NCBI GenBank assembly: GCA_029582155.1
Contig: CM055908.1
Span: 17,421,352-17,485,351, forward strand
Direction: 5' to 3'
DNA from: Panopea generosa
Taxonomy: Eukaryota > Mollusca > Bivalvia > Adapedonta > Hiatellidae
Length of the DNA: 64,000 nucleotides
Shown: piece by piece, positions 1 through 12,084 of the stretch
Layout: each line of letters starts with the position of its first letter
How positions within the stretch are numbered: the stretch's first letter is position 1
Made by a program: the position numbers and the translations under genes
The notes under the pieces: model-generated
The model's input: only the letters and a program-made list of their open reading frames with translations
Told to the model about the DNA's origin: nothing
Databases searched by the model: none

Positions 1-1624
1 TACGTATAGATTAGAAGTTATATGGTAGTTTCAACACCAGTAGAAAGTTCCATTTAACTTCTAACTGACTTAGATGTTGTTTTACATTCTCATTCTTGAG
101 TACCAGTCATGATCTTGTTGCATAATTTTTATTAATATAATTAAACCCATGAAAGACACAAAAATTGATTTACAAACATAAGTGCATGCGCTTCAGAAGT
201 GTTTGTTTCAATTTAAATATTTTGCACGCTCCTCGTAAGTTTTCAGTGGATTGAATGGATTTTGTAGTTTTCAACTTCAAGCATAAGGTCATGTAGTAAA
301 AATATTGTAGCATTGTTTTTGCAGCTTCAGAAGTTGGTTCAAAATAGAACGTTCTATTTTTCGTGGAATGGAAGTTTCTATGTGAAATGTGACGTTCTAT
401 TTTGAAAAATCTGAGCGATTTCATTGGCTGAGAAAATAGGACAACATCTAAAGGTTGTATATGAATATATTATGAAGAAGGATTAGTATTCTTCCACAAG
501 TATCCTCGGTTTCTCACATAACATTTTTGACTAAGCAAGGCTTTAACCTACGACCTCAATGGTGAGAGGCAAGTGGGGTTGAGGAAGTGACTTTTGAAAA
601 ACAAATGACCCAGGAGAAGGAGCTGCAGGATTTTTCAATGTATCAACCAAAAGTGTCTATTTTGGAATTACCATGGATGTGCATATTTTACTAATCTACT
701 CTAATAATCAATTTTGAAACAATTTGTATAATTTTTGCGTACACATGCACACAAGTCATATCATTTTTTTTTTTTATGGTCTGGATAAACTTGTTTCAAT
801 TTTGTCTTAATTGTTGGCAACCACAAGACCCTTCACTGACATTCCAGGATTCTGAGACGAGGGTTAATCCTTTGTTAGATGAGAGAGGAGCATTCCTGGT
901 CATTACAGCATACATGTACATGTATTAAAGAGACCAATTTTGCAATACGGATAAGTGTATGTCACCAGTCTTACAAAACACAATGCATATAATATAGAGG
1001 TGTATCACTAATCTCACACATTACACAGATACATAATTTAGGTGTCACTAATCTTACTGTATACATGCATTTATACTATAAATGTGTATCACTAATCCTC
1101 TCACTTCTCAGTTATGCAACTTTTTTCCCATGGTAATATGATTCTTACTCTTAAAAAAAGGCCTATGTACTTTGGTTATGAAATATTTTCAAAATGGTTC
1201 ATAGTGGTTGTGATTTCTTGCTGCAGATGAGTAGAGCAAAAGTTAACATAGCATATACTGCAATAAGACATCACTGGTGTTAAAAGAGTGACCTTTATAG
1301 AATTTCAACATATGCATGTATTTATGAGCATTTGAGGACTTTTTTTTTCAAAAAATCTCAGGGTGTCACTGCACCCTCTTTTAAAAAAAAACAAGCTGGT
1401 CAACATACCAGTTATTGTGCATTTTTATGTTGGTATACATTCCTGCTATAAAAAAAAATACTTTAAACAAAATTCTATGTGGAATCCTTTTTTTACCATT
1501 GAAATCCTAGACCCTGTTTTATATAGAACAAAGAACACAATTTAATTGTGTAGTGAGACCTTAATAGTCTTACACCACACATGTATGATATTATAACATA
1601 GATGTATATCTTTGTATTATTTAG
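1..1624. other. BNIP1 intron sequence, left flank
   Basis: AT-rich DNA upstream of the first visible BNIP1 exon, presumably intron. I looked for the missing BNIP1 N-terminus (about 60 residues) and saw no matching exon. A short reverse-strand SINE-like fragment (ACCTACGACCTCAATGGTGAG) sits at about 543-575. Confidence 0.6.
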
Positions 1625-1716
1625 GAACTTGAACGTCTGGGCAAAGAACAAGATCGGGATGAAGATAGACAGGTTATTCTTAAAAATGTGGAAAATCATA
1701 AACAGAGAATGACAAG
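1625..1716 (+). CDS. BNIP1: BNIP1 internal exon (first visible)
   Basis: Acceptor TTTAG before 1625 and donor AG|GTTAAT after 1716. It encodes the coiled-coil segment ELERLGKEQDRDEDRQ and ends KQRMT plus two bases of a split Ser codon. It matches the part of human BNIP1 reading LEQLAKEQDKE and on to the ENHK motif. Confidence 0.92.
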
Positions 1717-4700
1717 GTTAATTTAAATTGTATTTCCAGACAGTCTAAAAATATTCTTAATACCACCACAGATACATTTTTTTATATATTAATTCATCAT
1801 TTTTTTTTTTACCATGATTGATTGGTATTAAGACTTAATTTACACCATTTATTTTTTATATCATGTCAATAAGTCATTGTAGATAGTTAGTTCTAATATC
1901 AATGCACAGGAAGTTTTATCTTGGACCAATGTTGAGATAGAAATATCCCACCTAAGTAGTTAGAGGTTAATACACGACAGGGCCTGGCCCTGTGTCTTTA
2001 ATACACATGTTCGGTTGCACCACTCAAAGGGAGTTGCCCAATTACGTTTTTCTCTCACCGGGGCTGTTATCACAACAAGGCATTGCTCATCCATTTTTCA
2101 ACCTCTTTATTGCACGCGCTTCTAAATGATATGTACTTTCTTTATATTTTTACCTATTGTAAGATGAAAGAAAAATAATAATAAAAACAATTTTTTTTTT
2201 AAGAATGTACTGACATGTTGAAAATGCAATGACAATAATGATGTTTTACATGGCCATTGATTTCACACGCATGCGTTTACCGAGCCGATTATGATTATGG
2301 GTTTTTAACTCAGGCTGATAAGTGATAATCAGCACATGAAGGCAATAACCTCCTTAAAACATGCTTTTTTTGTTACTATATATAGTAACATGTGTATTAA
2401 AATAACACATATCCTTATACGGTATGCGAGAATATGTAATATTTTGGTTAAAAAATGTGTTGCCCAGTTTTAGAATATTCTTCCCCCACTCACCTCAACA
2501 ACAACCTATGTATAGTGGTGGTTCATTAGCTACGGCCTTACATAGTCATTAGCTCCGCCTCCTTAAAGTACATGTATATCCAGTAACAGACAGAATGCCA
2601 TTGTATTATATTATCTGATGCCTATTGGTACTTGAGAGTGTGTAGTTGTACTGTAGTAACCAACCTTCTCACTACAACATATAATTAATAAGTTGAATGC
2701 ACGGGACAATAACATTTCATCTGAAAACAGTATTAAGCCTACCGGTATATTAGTAAGGCCATTCTTAAAAAAATATTTGTTTGCTGTGCACCAACCCAGT
2801 ATTTTTCTTGTGGGTAGGTAGGTAGGTAATTTTTTTTTGGCCAAATTTTGATTTTACATGGTCATTTTAAAGAAAAATGGACAGAAATCATAGGGAAAAA
2901 AATTAAACACTTTGAAAGTCAAAAGAAAAGTTCGAGTGAGTAGGTTGGAGCACGGCAAACATTTTATTTTTAAGGCCGGTCTAAACAGCTTACTAATCTG
3001 TTTTGAAGGTTGGTCTCAACCATAATGTAATAACAGTCAGGCATTTGTACAGTTGATGGTAAAACAACATTCTGTTTGCCATTTCAGTAACCAGACATCC
3101 CTGCGGAAGACTAATGTCACAGTGAAACTGGCCATAGATAAGAAGGAGAAAGATGAGCTGATGACAGGAGGGGTCAAAAGAAGGTATAAACAGTTTTCAT
3201 AGTTAAGTGGTTTTATATGAATATCAGACTTGGTTCTCACAAGTTTCTCATTCTGATTTACATATGACACAATAACCAGTCTGTAGCTAGGCCATGCTGC
3301 CTATGGGTCTTGTCATTCTTATCACAATTTGGAACTTTTTCCAAGCTAGAACTGATCTGTTTGTGATCTGTAAGTGTGACACTTTGGTACAATTACAGTA
3401 GAATTTAGTGACTTGAAACAGATAGTTGGAACACCACAGAATACTTGGTCCCAGCCAAATTCCTATTTAATTTCCGATGGCTGGAACAGTCGAACAAGAA
3501 ATTAGTTCCCGCTAACACACTTACCTGTTTTTTTCACACCTTTGGGTTGAATAGATGTTTAATAATAAAGAAAATTGGATGAAGTGTGTCATCTTGTTTA
3601 CAACACATTTTAAGGTGTGAAGTAATTGCTACATGTTTAATATTTACACCTTATTAAAGTTGGAGAAAATTGTTATAATTTACACATTTGCTTTAATTGT
3701 ATACCCCGACAGGACCTTGAAGAGGTACTCTGTGGCCCTGTAGTCTAAGACACCTGTGTCTAACGACCACATACCTCTCACCACTGCGGTTGCGGGTTGA
3801 GCTCAGATTGGTTCAAACACTTTATGCCGGGAAACTTTGACAGTTACAAGTGTAAGGATAGTGATTCTACTCTTGGACATGGTATAACAACTGGACCATA
3901 GCATCTCAACTAACTGGGACATGGCATTTTGACCGTGCATTTTGCATTTTACCCATGCTAAAGTAAGATATTGGTGAGCTGTTATTTTTTCTGCCTGTTT
4001 GTGTACAGAATTGACAGTGATTTTACTCTGTGTTTACTTTCAGAAACATTAATAATAAAGAGACTTTAGCCAAGGCTGCCACAAATATTACAGAAAGTTT
4101 GATGGAATTAAACCAGACTATGGATGCACAAGTGAAGAAGGGAAACTTAACACTTACTGCATTAGGTATTTGTTGTATATAAGCTTATTTTACATCAACA
4201 CCTGTCTCGGAGTATGGTAGATACCCTCCTAAAGAGTGATAGTATTGTAGGTTTGGGGGGGGGGGGGATAGTGCAGGATACATATAGAACCCCACCTAAG
4301 TTTCTTCTAGTTCTTTAGCATGCTCAGTGTAAGCACTGTCAAGGAGTCCCTCGGTTTAAAGTCCCATCCAAATGACTGTTGGTATTTTTAATTAGCCAGC
4401 CCCGGTAATTGAACCCGAGACTAGAAGGGGCTGGTTCATTAGGTACTTGGTTGTATATATACACTTTGTGCTCTCTCTGAGACTAAAATGTGGTGTGTTT
4501 GTGATTTTGTTAAATTATGTGATTTCAATTCATATAGATTTTTGTAATTAAGTTCCAATCTTTGCGAATGCTTCTATACTTATATAATACATTCAGTAAT
4601 GTGTATGTCATTTTCAAATGGGTAGCTCAGATTTGTTTACACTTTAGTCAAAACCCTTTTAAGCCTTTGAGCAGTTTAAATATCTGCAACTGGTATGTAA

Positions 4701-5983
4701 TTTTTATTTTAAGTTTTATTCTGAGAAGCAAGCTAAAATAAAATACTTAGCATATTGAACAAGACACTTAGACGTATGAGAATATTTAGAAATCTTTCCA
4801 AAATGGTATTTTATTTAAGGCTATCCTTTAGAAAATGTTTGTTTGGTGGCATCCGATCCAGTAGTTTGTATTTTTGTAGGTAGGTAGCTATTGTTTTGTG
4901 TTGTTTGGTTTTTTTTTTGCAAGATTTTTATTTTTTTATTGTTATTTTGAACAAAAAATGACAAAATTCATGTCAACATTGCTTTTAAAATCAATAAAAA
5001 CTTTTGAGTAGATGTAGTTGATTAAGTAGGTAGCATGGAAAACACTTTTTAATTAAAGCATCACTAAAATCTGGATATGCCATTTTGTTGTGTTTTGAAA
5101 TTGATGTTAAACCCTATTTAACCTAATAGCATAATACATCAGTGATTCATTTTGAAATTGGAATTAATGAGTCCCTTTAACCCTTTACTCCATAGATACA
5201 TGTTTTCCCGCACCAATCACAGAAGGCCTTTGAAAACAGTGCAGGAAGAGTTCAGATTGCTCGTAACGAGCAATCTGAACACTTCCTGCACTGTTTTCCT
5301 CTCTGTCAGTTAATATAAACATAATTCACCCATTGCTGATACATGTACGTGGTGAATTAATGCTTTCAACATTAGAAGTGTCCAAAGGAGTCTATATGAA
5401 GTAAAGGGTTAACAACAAAATCAGTGTTATTTTTTATCCGTATTCGTTTAAAATTATCATTTTACCTTATCATTCTTGATAGAATTACCAAAGAATATTT
5501 ATTTCTTTTTAAAATATTAATCAAAGAGTCAATTGTATAAATTAACCATAAATAAAAAGTATGATATATATACAATAACAGTTGATGCACTATTGTTTAT
5601 TTTGGCTTATGGTCCAAAGGGTATTGAAACTAAATTCTGATGACATTTGAGGGTGAAAAATATTCTATTGCATTTGCCTTTAAAGGTTAATATCTAAAAA
5701 AATAAGCCAACTGTCACTCCAGGTCAGATCGATTATTCATGTTATTTGTATGAAGTGTAAGTTACCAAATCCACTTTGATATTTCTTCACAGAATCATCA
5801 TCAAAGACGATAGGCGATACCCACGAAGAATTCAAGTCAATGGGCGGTTATATACACAACTCAAAAAAACTTTTAACCAAGTATGGACGGCGTGACATGA
5901 CGGACAAACTTCTCATATTCATTGCTCTAGTATTTTTCTTTGCAACAGTGATATACATTTTGAAGCGTCGTTTATGGAGTTGA
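1625..5983 (+). CDS. BNIP1: BNIP1 / SEC20 vesicle-transport SNARE, 3' part (4 exons, 5' end outside window)
   Basis: Coding exons are 1625-1716, 3088-3183, 4044-4165 and 5793-5983; splice phases agree and the joined frame is 501 nt, giving 166 residues plus stop. Every internal border is AG..GT. BNIP1/Sec20 is known as an ER membrane SNARE acting with syntaxin 18, Use1 and Sec22b and the NRZ tether in Golgi-to-ER transport; it also has a BH3-like segment. Seen here: a coiled-coil start (ELERLGKEQDRDEDRQ), the segment matching the human BH3-like stretch (SLRKTNVTVKLAID), the SNARE region with NITESLMELNQTMDAQV and EEFKSMGG (about visible residues 66-142), and a single C-terminal membrane anchor at about residues 143-160 followed by KRRLWS. 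Human BNIP1 is about 228 residues, so roughly 60 N-terminal residues are missing; I found no matching exon in 1-1624. The gene converges on PACRGL. Confidence 0.95.
2756..2978. mobile_element. MITE with GGCC(A/G)TTCTTAAAAA ends, copy 1 (BNIP1 intron)
   Basis: Imperfect terminal inverted repeats of about 40 bp. The left end starts GGCCATTCTTAAAAAAA and runs into TTTGTTTGCTGTGCACC; the right end reads GGAGCACGGCAAAC and closes TTTTTAAGGCC. A GGTAGGTAGGTA stretch lies just inside the left end. No open frame longer than chance. Two more copies (4818-5060, 24843-25082) and a fragment (~19850) show it is a dispersed family. The superfamily is not determined. Confidence 0.75.
3088..3183 (+). CDS. 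BNIP1: BNIP1 internal exon (BH3-like segment)
   Basis: Acceptor CATTTCAG before 3088 and donor AG|GTATAAA after 3183. It completes a split Ser codon and encodes NQTSLRKTNVTVKLAID, then KDELMTGGVKR. It corresponds to the human region NQASWRKANLTCKIAIDNLE, which carries the BH3-like motif. Confidence 0.93.
3728..3850 (+). mobile_element. tRNA-derived SINE fragment, family B (BNIP1 intron)
   Basis: A pol III-like head: CTCTGTGGCCCTGTAGTCTAAG resembles a box A region, TTGCGGGTTGAGCTC a degenerate box B. It is followed by ATGCCGGGAAACTTTGACAGT, shared with the family B copies at 7475 and 60370. Confidence 0.6.
4044..4165 (+). CDS. BNIP1: BNIP1 internal exon (SNARE region, N half)
   Basis: Acceptor TACTTTCAG before 4044 and donor TTAG|GTATTTG after 4165. 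It encodes KETLAKAATNITESLMELN and then QTMDAQVKKGNLTLTAL, matching the human KESLAQTSS..ITESLMGISRMM stretch. Confidence 0.94.
4255..4267. repeat. Poly-G tract (13 G) in BNIP1 intron
   Basis: Uninterrupted G run in the BNIP1 pre-mRNA sense strand. It could be a sequencing-length artefact or a G-rich intronic element. Confidence 0.8.
4818..5060. mobile_element. MITE with GGCC..TTCTT ends, degenerate copy (BNIP1 intron)
   Basis: Same order of landmarks as the copy at 2756-2978: a degraded left end with TTTGTTTGGTGGCATCC, the GTAGGTAGGTAGC motif, an A/T-rich middle with ATTTTGAACAAAAAATGAC, and a right end with GTAGCATGGAAAACACTTTTT. It is strongly diverged. Confidence 0.55.
5181..5408. mobile_element. 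piggyBac-type MITE with TTAA target duplication (BNIP1 intron)
   Basis: The element is flanked by TTAA on both sides (5177-5180 and 5409-5412). Its ends are inverted repeats, CCCTTTACTCCAT at left and ATGAAGTAAAGGG at right. TTAA duplications and termini beginning CCY are the hallmark of the piggyBac superfamily, so this is read as a short non-autonomous relative. It carries an internal near-perfect palindrome at 5233-5297. A second copy lies at 13845-14041. It is transcribed as part of the last BNIP1 intron. Confidence 0.85.
5233..5297. repeat. Near-perfect 65-nt palindrome / RNA hairpin inside the MITE
   Basis: Two 32-bp arms around a single central base match with one mismatch. The left arm begins AAAACAGTGCAGGAAG and ends GATTGCTCGT; the right arm begins ACGAGCAATC and ends CTTCCTGCACTGTTTT. 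In the BNIP1 pre-mRNA this would fold into one long stem. Confidence 0.9.
5793..5983 (+). CDS. BNIP1: BNIP1 terminal coding exon (SNARE C half and membrane anchor)
   Basis: Acceptor TTCTTCACAG before 5793; stop TGA at 5981-5983. It encodes SSSKTIGDTHEEFKSMGGY, KLLTKYGRRDMTDKLL, a hydrophobic run of about 18 residues and KRRLWS. This is the most conserved part of the family (human EEFKSMSG, LITKYNRRELTDKLLIF). The tail after the anchor is short, as expected of a tail-anchored SNARE, and lacks an HDEL signal such as yeast Sec20 carries. Confidence 0.96.
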
Positions 5984-6200
5984 TACATACATGTTATTTG
6001 TTGTAATTTATTCACGAAGGAAAAAAAATGTTTCAAAAGTGCTTTCATCAATTTATAACTTTGAATATCGGTGTTTGTGTAGCTAAAGGCTTGTGCAATA
6101 TCTGTCTAAAGTAGGGTTGGTGGTATATGTGTAGCTAGCAGTGAAGATGACAAGATATTTAAGCAACTTTGGTATTGGGATACGGTTCAGAAGGAGATTT

Positions 6201-6395
6201 GTGTGTGGTCTAGCGGTAGAGCTTAAACCCAGGATCAGAGAGTCGTGGGTTCAATCCTCAACCACAGCTAGTGTGGTACCCTTGAGCAATTCACTTTATC
6301 TGCTTCTGCTTAGTACTGGTTCTACCAAGGAAGACTTTGAGCATGATTTGCATAGGTCATAAGAACTTGTTTCACAATCAATGTAAAATAAATAA
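6201..6395 (+). mobile_element. tRNA-derived SINE in the BNIP1 3' UTR region
   Basis: The head has a box A-like GTGGTCTAGCGGTAGAGC and a box B-like GGGTTCAATCC, spaced as in a tRNA. A SINE body follows (ACCCTTGAGCAATTCACTTT, then ACCAAGGAAGACTTTGAG) and the tail ends TGTAAAATAAATAAG. It starts about 220 bp after the BNIP1 stop on the same strand. Confidence 0.75.
6387..6392 (+). terminator. BNIP1: Candidate BNIP1 polyadenylation signal AATAAA
   Basis: An AATAAA hexamer about 400 bp after the BNIP1 stop, inside the SINE tail. It is chosen only by position and hexamer; no transcript evidence is available. Confidence 0.35.
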
Positions 6396-7474
6396 GTTTG
6401 AATTAAGGAGATTCGGAAAAAGGTTTTAAATATTTATAATGACTATGGATAGAAAGTATTAAAATAACATTTTCGATACCACTGTGACTTTTGTTTATTA
6501 TTTAATACAAACTATACTTTGATTTAATGTTAATTCAAATTAAAAGGATATATGCTACTAGGCCTGATGTTGCGTTTATTTTTTGTACATGTCAACATTG
6601 TTCTCTCTGGCTGAATGTTTTTAGTCGCCATCTCAAGATCACTCAACTTTTACCACTGAGGTCAGGAGTTCAAGCCCTGGGACTAAATTCATCAATAATT
6701 TGAGTCTGAGAATCAGACTCGGCCTCAAATCTTACATTTTTATAAAATCAAGTTATATTCAATTGTAGATGTTACATGTGATCCTGTAACATTTTCTGTT
6801 ATATAATCATTAAAGCTGCTTGTTCCGGCAAATAAATATAGTAATCTGCTTAGTTAATAAAAGTTACTTAAATCTTAAAAGTTTGACATTTGAGAAAGTT
6901 CGACATTTGAGTCCGAGTCTAAATCTCAGATTCAAATTAGTGATGAATTTAGCTCCAGTTTGATTCAAAAACTTTGTGAGAAAGTTTGCCAATTACTTGC
7001 TGAAACACCATGATTATACTCGGATTTGTGTATGAAGTGGTTTCGAAATTTAAGATAAAAATTGTGTTGAAACCCAATTAGAAAAATATTGCTGTCTGTG
7101 AATTTGACTTAATGCTGGGAAGACAGATGTATCTTAACTTTGTTAAATGGTTCTTATGTTTGTTTGAGATGTCGTGATAAATTATCTTAGCTATTAAGCT
7201 TGTGTTAAGTTTACAATAAGAAAAAAAGTATTGTTTATGATTATAATATTTCAAGAATATTTCTTATAAAACTTGCCTTGTCTACATGTATTTCATTTGT
7301 TTGATAATTTCGTTTACTTGTTCATGTATTTCATATTAGACAGAACTAATACATGTATTTACAACAGTGACTAGTGTGTACAGTTGTCTGTATGTTCCAT
7401 AAAGTAATGTCCATGCATCTATTTCCTATAGAGTTTTCAACGAGTCTGTTGTGACAGATTTACCCGTTGGCGAC

Positions 7475-7640
7475 GGATTGGTCCCCAGGAAATGGCAGAT
7501 CTCATTAGTGGATCCTCTGTGACCAAGTGTTCTAGATACTGTCTCAAGATCACTTGCTTCTCACCACTAAGGTTGTGGCTTTGATCCAAACTCAAGGTTT
7601 TATGCAAGAAGGTTTGCCAGTTACAGTCAAATTGACAGAT
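7475..7640 (+). mobile_element. tRNA-derived SINE, family B
   Basis: The head reads CCTCTGTGACCAAGTGTTCTAG (box A-like), then CTCACCACTAAGGTTGTGGC and TTTGATCC (box B-like). The body CAAGAAGGTTTGCCAGTTAC matches the other family B copies. It abuts a reverse-strand family A SINE. A shorter relative lies at about 6620-6700. Confidence 0.65.
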
Positions 7641-7917
7641 TGATTGAATAGTCAGCGTTATTTTTATGACATCGAGGGCTAACAGACGATCAGTCAATCA
7701 ATTACTGTTTTCTGAAAGGTTAACAAGTACTCAAGCACACTTCATCTCCACAAGTAACTGATAACTTTCCCACTTGAATCAGCAGTGACAGAAAAATGAT
7801 AATGAGACGCAATGTTGTATATCAATCATCATGGAGACTGCTGCCGGACGGGGTTTCAAACTCATGACCCCTGGATTGATAGTCGCATGCGTAACCAACT
7901 GAGCTAATCGGACCCGA
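7640..7917 (-). mobile_element. tRNA-derived SINE, family A
   Basis: Reverse-strand copy of the element at 15019-15311. The - strand head reads CCGATTAGCTCAGTTGGTTA (box A) and carries ATGAGTTTGAAACCCCG (degenerate box B). The body has the family's GTTACTTGTGGAGATGAAGT stretch. Confidence 0.8.
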
Positions 7918-10090
7918 CATGTACTTGTAGTTTCTATTTAATAGATTAATGTTCACAAGTCCTAGATCTTCATCAGCTAATAAAACCAGTTGCCATAGTT
8001 AACCTGTAGTGCATTGACAATTTTGTTAAACCAATTAAAAATCATATACCGGTAACACCTGGATAAAGAAGAAAAGACCTCTGATAATATTTAGATATTT
8101 AATTAAAAACAATATCATACAAGCAACGGTATAACATCTACAAAATTTAGAAGTAATGTAATACATTAATTACTTGTTTCAACAATGACATAAAAAATAC
8201 TCATTACTACAACCACATCTTATTTCACTGTCTTCAGTAGCCACTGAAAGGAAATTGGCAGGAGACTTGAATACAAATGAATTTGATTTCAAACCATGAA
8301 TTTGGAAAATTAAAAAGTGGCTGTGCAAAAGGGGCGACTACTTACAAAGTAAGTTTCAATAAGAAAGATGGATAATAGCATGTTGACTAAAAAAGCTATA
8401 GGTCAGTATCCCATATGATATCCATGTGTTTTTTTCTAAATCAGCCCATCTGACTATTTGTAGCTGTCTACAGACTGTTATGAAGCCAATCTAATATTCC
8501 CTTCATAACTACTTTAAGGAAGTACACTGGGAATTTTCAAAATTTGCAAAAACAAAGATATATACCACGACAATATATACTCATTGACTTGGTATTGCCA
8601 TAAGGATATTTGTTTAAACATGCAATAATAATACATTGAAGAGTGGTTTCCTAACTTGGCCTGCATGCACAGGTTATACTAAAATATATTTCCCACTTTA
8701 AATTGCATCATATTTTGTGACATATAAAATGAGTCCGATGCTTTCATTTTGACTTCATATTGGTTACATATTGTAGAATTCGTTTCATCTTAGAAAGAGC
8801 CCTTATGATGAGATGAATATGGTCAAGCACTTTTTGCATGTACGTGCCATTTATTTTTAGAACGGGGATTTCATTTTAATTTCACAACTCTTATTTTGTC
8901 ACTGGTGGATTTGAAAAACCAAAGTATTTGTATTTAATTAATTAGTGAGTGTGAGGTGCGTTTTTTCCATTTTAAAATAAAAAAAAGTTTATTTTTTATA
9001 CATTGTAACAATTTTTATTCGATATACTGCCTTTAAAGATAATTGTGCCTGTATTAAATATGCACTAGGTATTTATAGGTTACTCATATTCATGTTGAAT
9101 GTGATGAAACAGAAAAGCTAGAATCACACAATGATGCACTTAATTGATGAAATGGCATTTCTATAGTAGTCAACAATTTGAAGGAAATACATATACCCGG
9201 TAGTAAAAGTGGTTTCACAAGACAGACTGTTGGTAATACTCAGTCTGGTAGATGTAAAGTAAATTTGTCTGAAATAAAACATGGACTAGATATAACAAGG
9301 TGCCAACTACAACAGGTTAAGGGTACCAGGCTTCTCCACAGGCCGTTTAAGCACAAGGGCTCCCCAGCACGAAATGGTATTTCCCTAGCACTTGAATTCT
9401 TTAACAAAATTTTGCAAAAGCTTACTTTGCTCTTAATCATTATTTTTCTATGCTTATCTTTTCTCATTTTAATGCCTAAAATGAAACTTACTACATTGTA
9501 AATATGATGACTTTAACTGATTAATACAAGTTTTTATTAGTGAAATATATTTCAATGAGTGCCTTACACAGCGCTTGAAAATGTGTTGAAGGTGTTTACA
9601 TGCTCATACCCCAGTGCTTGCATTCCTTCCTGTGGAGAGCCCTTGAGTACTCAAAGCAAATATACAGGCAACTGTAAGCTTGTACTTTGTATAATAAAAG
9701 TCTTAAAAGATGATTACAATTCAGATATGTGAAAACCAACACTATACAAGTGCTACGAGTTGTATTCCAACATAAGTCAAATGTTTTCATGTAAATGTAT
9801 AATCACATAATAAAGTATTACTGTGCAAGAGTCACTGATTTAACAAATATGTTTTGGGAGACAGATTCACAAAAGCTGTAAGCTTTCTTCTGAATCCCTT
9901 TCATAATTGTATACACATGTGTTAACTAATATGTGATATTTTCAATGTAATTGTATACTATTTGTGAATAAAATATGTTTAAACTAAATATGTTTAGCAG
10001 TTACAGAGTAATGCTAGAACTTTTGGCAAATCCTCATTAATTAATACTTCTGAATTAATACATCTGTCATTAAATGACACTTCTGAATCA
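7918..10090. other. Intergenic AT-rich DNA, no gene recognised
   Basis: No exon-like or RNA-gene structure found. The 107-codon frame at 9178-9501 has no recognisable domain and ends in a low-complexity hydrophobic stretch, so it is not called. Confidence 0.5.
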
Positions 10091-10676
10091 GATATCATTG
10101 CGCAAATACACTGAGAAGTTCCTAGAACATCTTCACCGTAAGATATACTTTCAGTTATCATTGCATATAATACACTGAGAAGTTCCTAGAACATCATCAA
10201 CGTAAGATATACTTTCAGTTATCATTGCATATAATACACTGAGAAGTTCCTAGAACATCAACACCATAAGATATACTTTCAGTTATCCTTGCGTATAATA
10301 CACTGAGAAGTTCCTAGAACATTTTCACCGTAAGATATACTTTCAGTTATCATTGCATATAATACATTGAGAAGTTCCTAGAACATCATCACCGTAAGAT
10401 ATTCTTTAAGTTATCATTGCATATAATACATTTAAAGTTCCTAGAATATCATCACCACAAGATATACTTTCAGTTATCATTGCATATAATTCATTGAATA
10501 TTTCCTAGAACATCATCACGGTAAGATATACTTTCAGTCATCATTACATATAATACATTGAATAGTTCCTAGAACATCTTCACTGTAATATATACTTTCA
10601 GTTATCATTGCAAATAATACACTGAGAAGTTCCTAGAACATCATCACCATAAGATAAACTTTCAGTTATCATTGAT
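10091..10676. repeat. 62-bp tandem repeat array (~9 copies)
   Basis: Units contain ATCATTGCATATAATACACT, then GAGAAGTTCCTAGAACATCA, then CACCGTAAGATATACTTTCAGT. Most are spaced at 62 bp, with point changes such as AATATTTCCTAGAACATC in one unit. TTCCTAGAA is a near-palindrome within each unit. Confidence 0.9.
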
Positions 10677-12084
10677 TGCATGTACCAACATTTTCATTTA
10701 TACAAAATGCAACCATAAAATTTTGAATGTTTCAATGTTGAGGTAAAAATAATTATCTAGTGTATCCGAAAAGTGTTTTTATGAAAAATGTAAAAAATAT
10801 TTATATGATAAAACAACACACAAGTAAATACCAAGAGTCACTTTTAATCACTTCCATTGTTTGTTACGTTTGGCTTTCTTTTAATTCACTGAGCCAAATT
10901 TCTAACTGGTCACCCACCCATCTTGTCAGCATTTCTCAAAAATGAAAATAGTAACATAACGGCTAGAAGTAGACTGTGTGCAAAATTTCATTGCTATTAT
11001 TGTATCGACAATTCATAATATAACACAATAACATAATAAATGAAAAAGTTACATTACTGTAAAGAGCATCGCCCTCAGTTTGAAAAAGTCACTTTTTTAC
11101 ATTGATTTGAATGGGATAAATATGAAGTCATAATATAAAGCTATTTCAATCTCTTAAAACGCAATTAATAAGCACATTAAACAAAAAAGAGTGTGTCCCT
11201 GCCACTCATAAGATATTCTAGTATCCAATAGTTACATGTTTTGTCATTAATTGTCTTAAATTCATCTTTAAAATGAGTTTCTGTCAAATAAAAAGTGTTT
11301 TCTATGGAATTTGAATGGTACTATTAAATTTCAGTTTATTGTAACTTTCATAAAATGTTCACGACGCCTCACTCAAATATTCAAAACATTAATATTTATA
11401 TATTTGTTTGTCAAAATTTCAGGATGATATTCTAAGAAATTCAGGGGACCAATTCGAGTTGGTTAAAAGTATACATATAATTACTTTTCATACTATACAG
11501 AGGTAAATATAATGTATGATCTTGACAGTCAAGGTCATGGAACAACCTGTGGGAAGAAATGCCATACAACAGCCATGGAAGCAAGGTCTTGCAATAACCA
11601 ATTGACCTGATGCAAGAGTGACTATCGTTCCACCCACTACCCATGTGGCGTTATTTGTCCAATGAAATATAATGTAGTGTTTACTTTCAGTCAGTTAGCT
11701 TGTCTAAGGAAAATGGCATATCTGGAAACAATATCGATTACTGATTGGATTATAGACTTGTTTAATTACGGCCCGTGTAGGGTCAATTGGAAGGCAAATC
11801 ATGAGACAAACTTGAAAAAAAAACAACGTCTTGCCCAAACCCAACGGGAAAGCAGCATCTCGTTACAATCTTAACAGTACAACTTATTTTATATTTGATC
11901 ATACAACTGTGAATAAAATCCTATCTTATATTCTCTAAAAGATATGAAATGAATTCCACAACAAATTCAGTGAACATTAAAATCAATATTGTAAATGCTT
12001 TTGGCAGTAATATCTCGGAGGAGCTACAAAATATCTGTCTTTATGCTGCAATTTTGTTTTGCTTGTTTTCCAACAGTATTTCTG

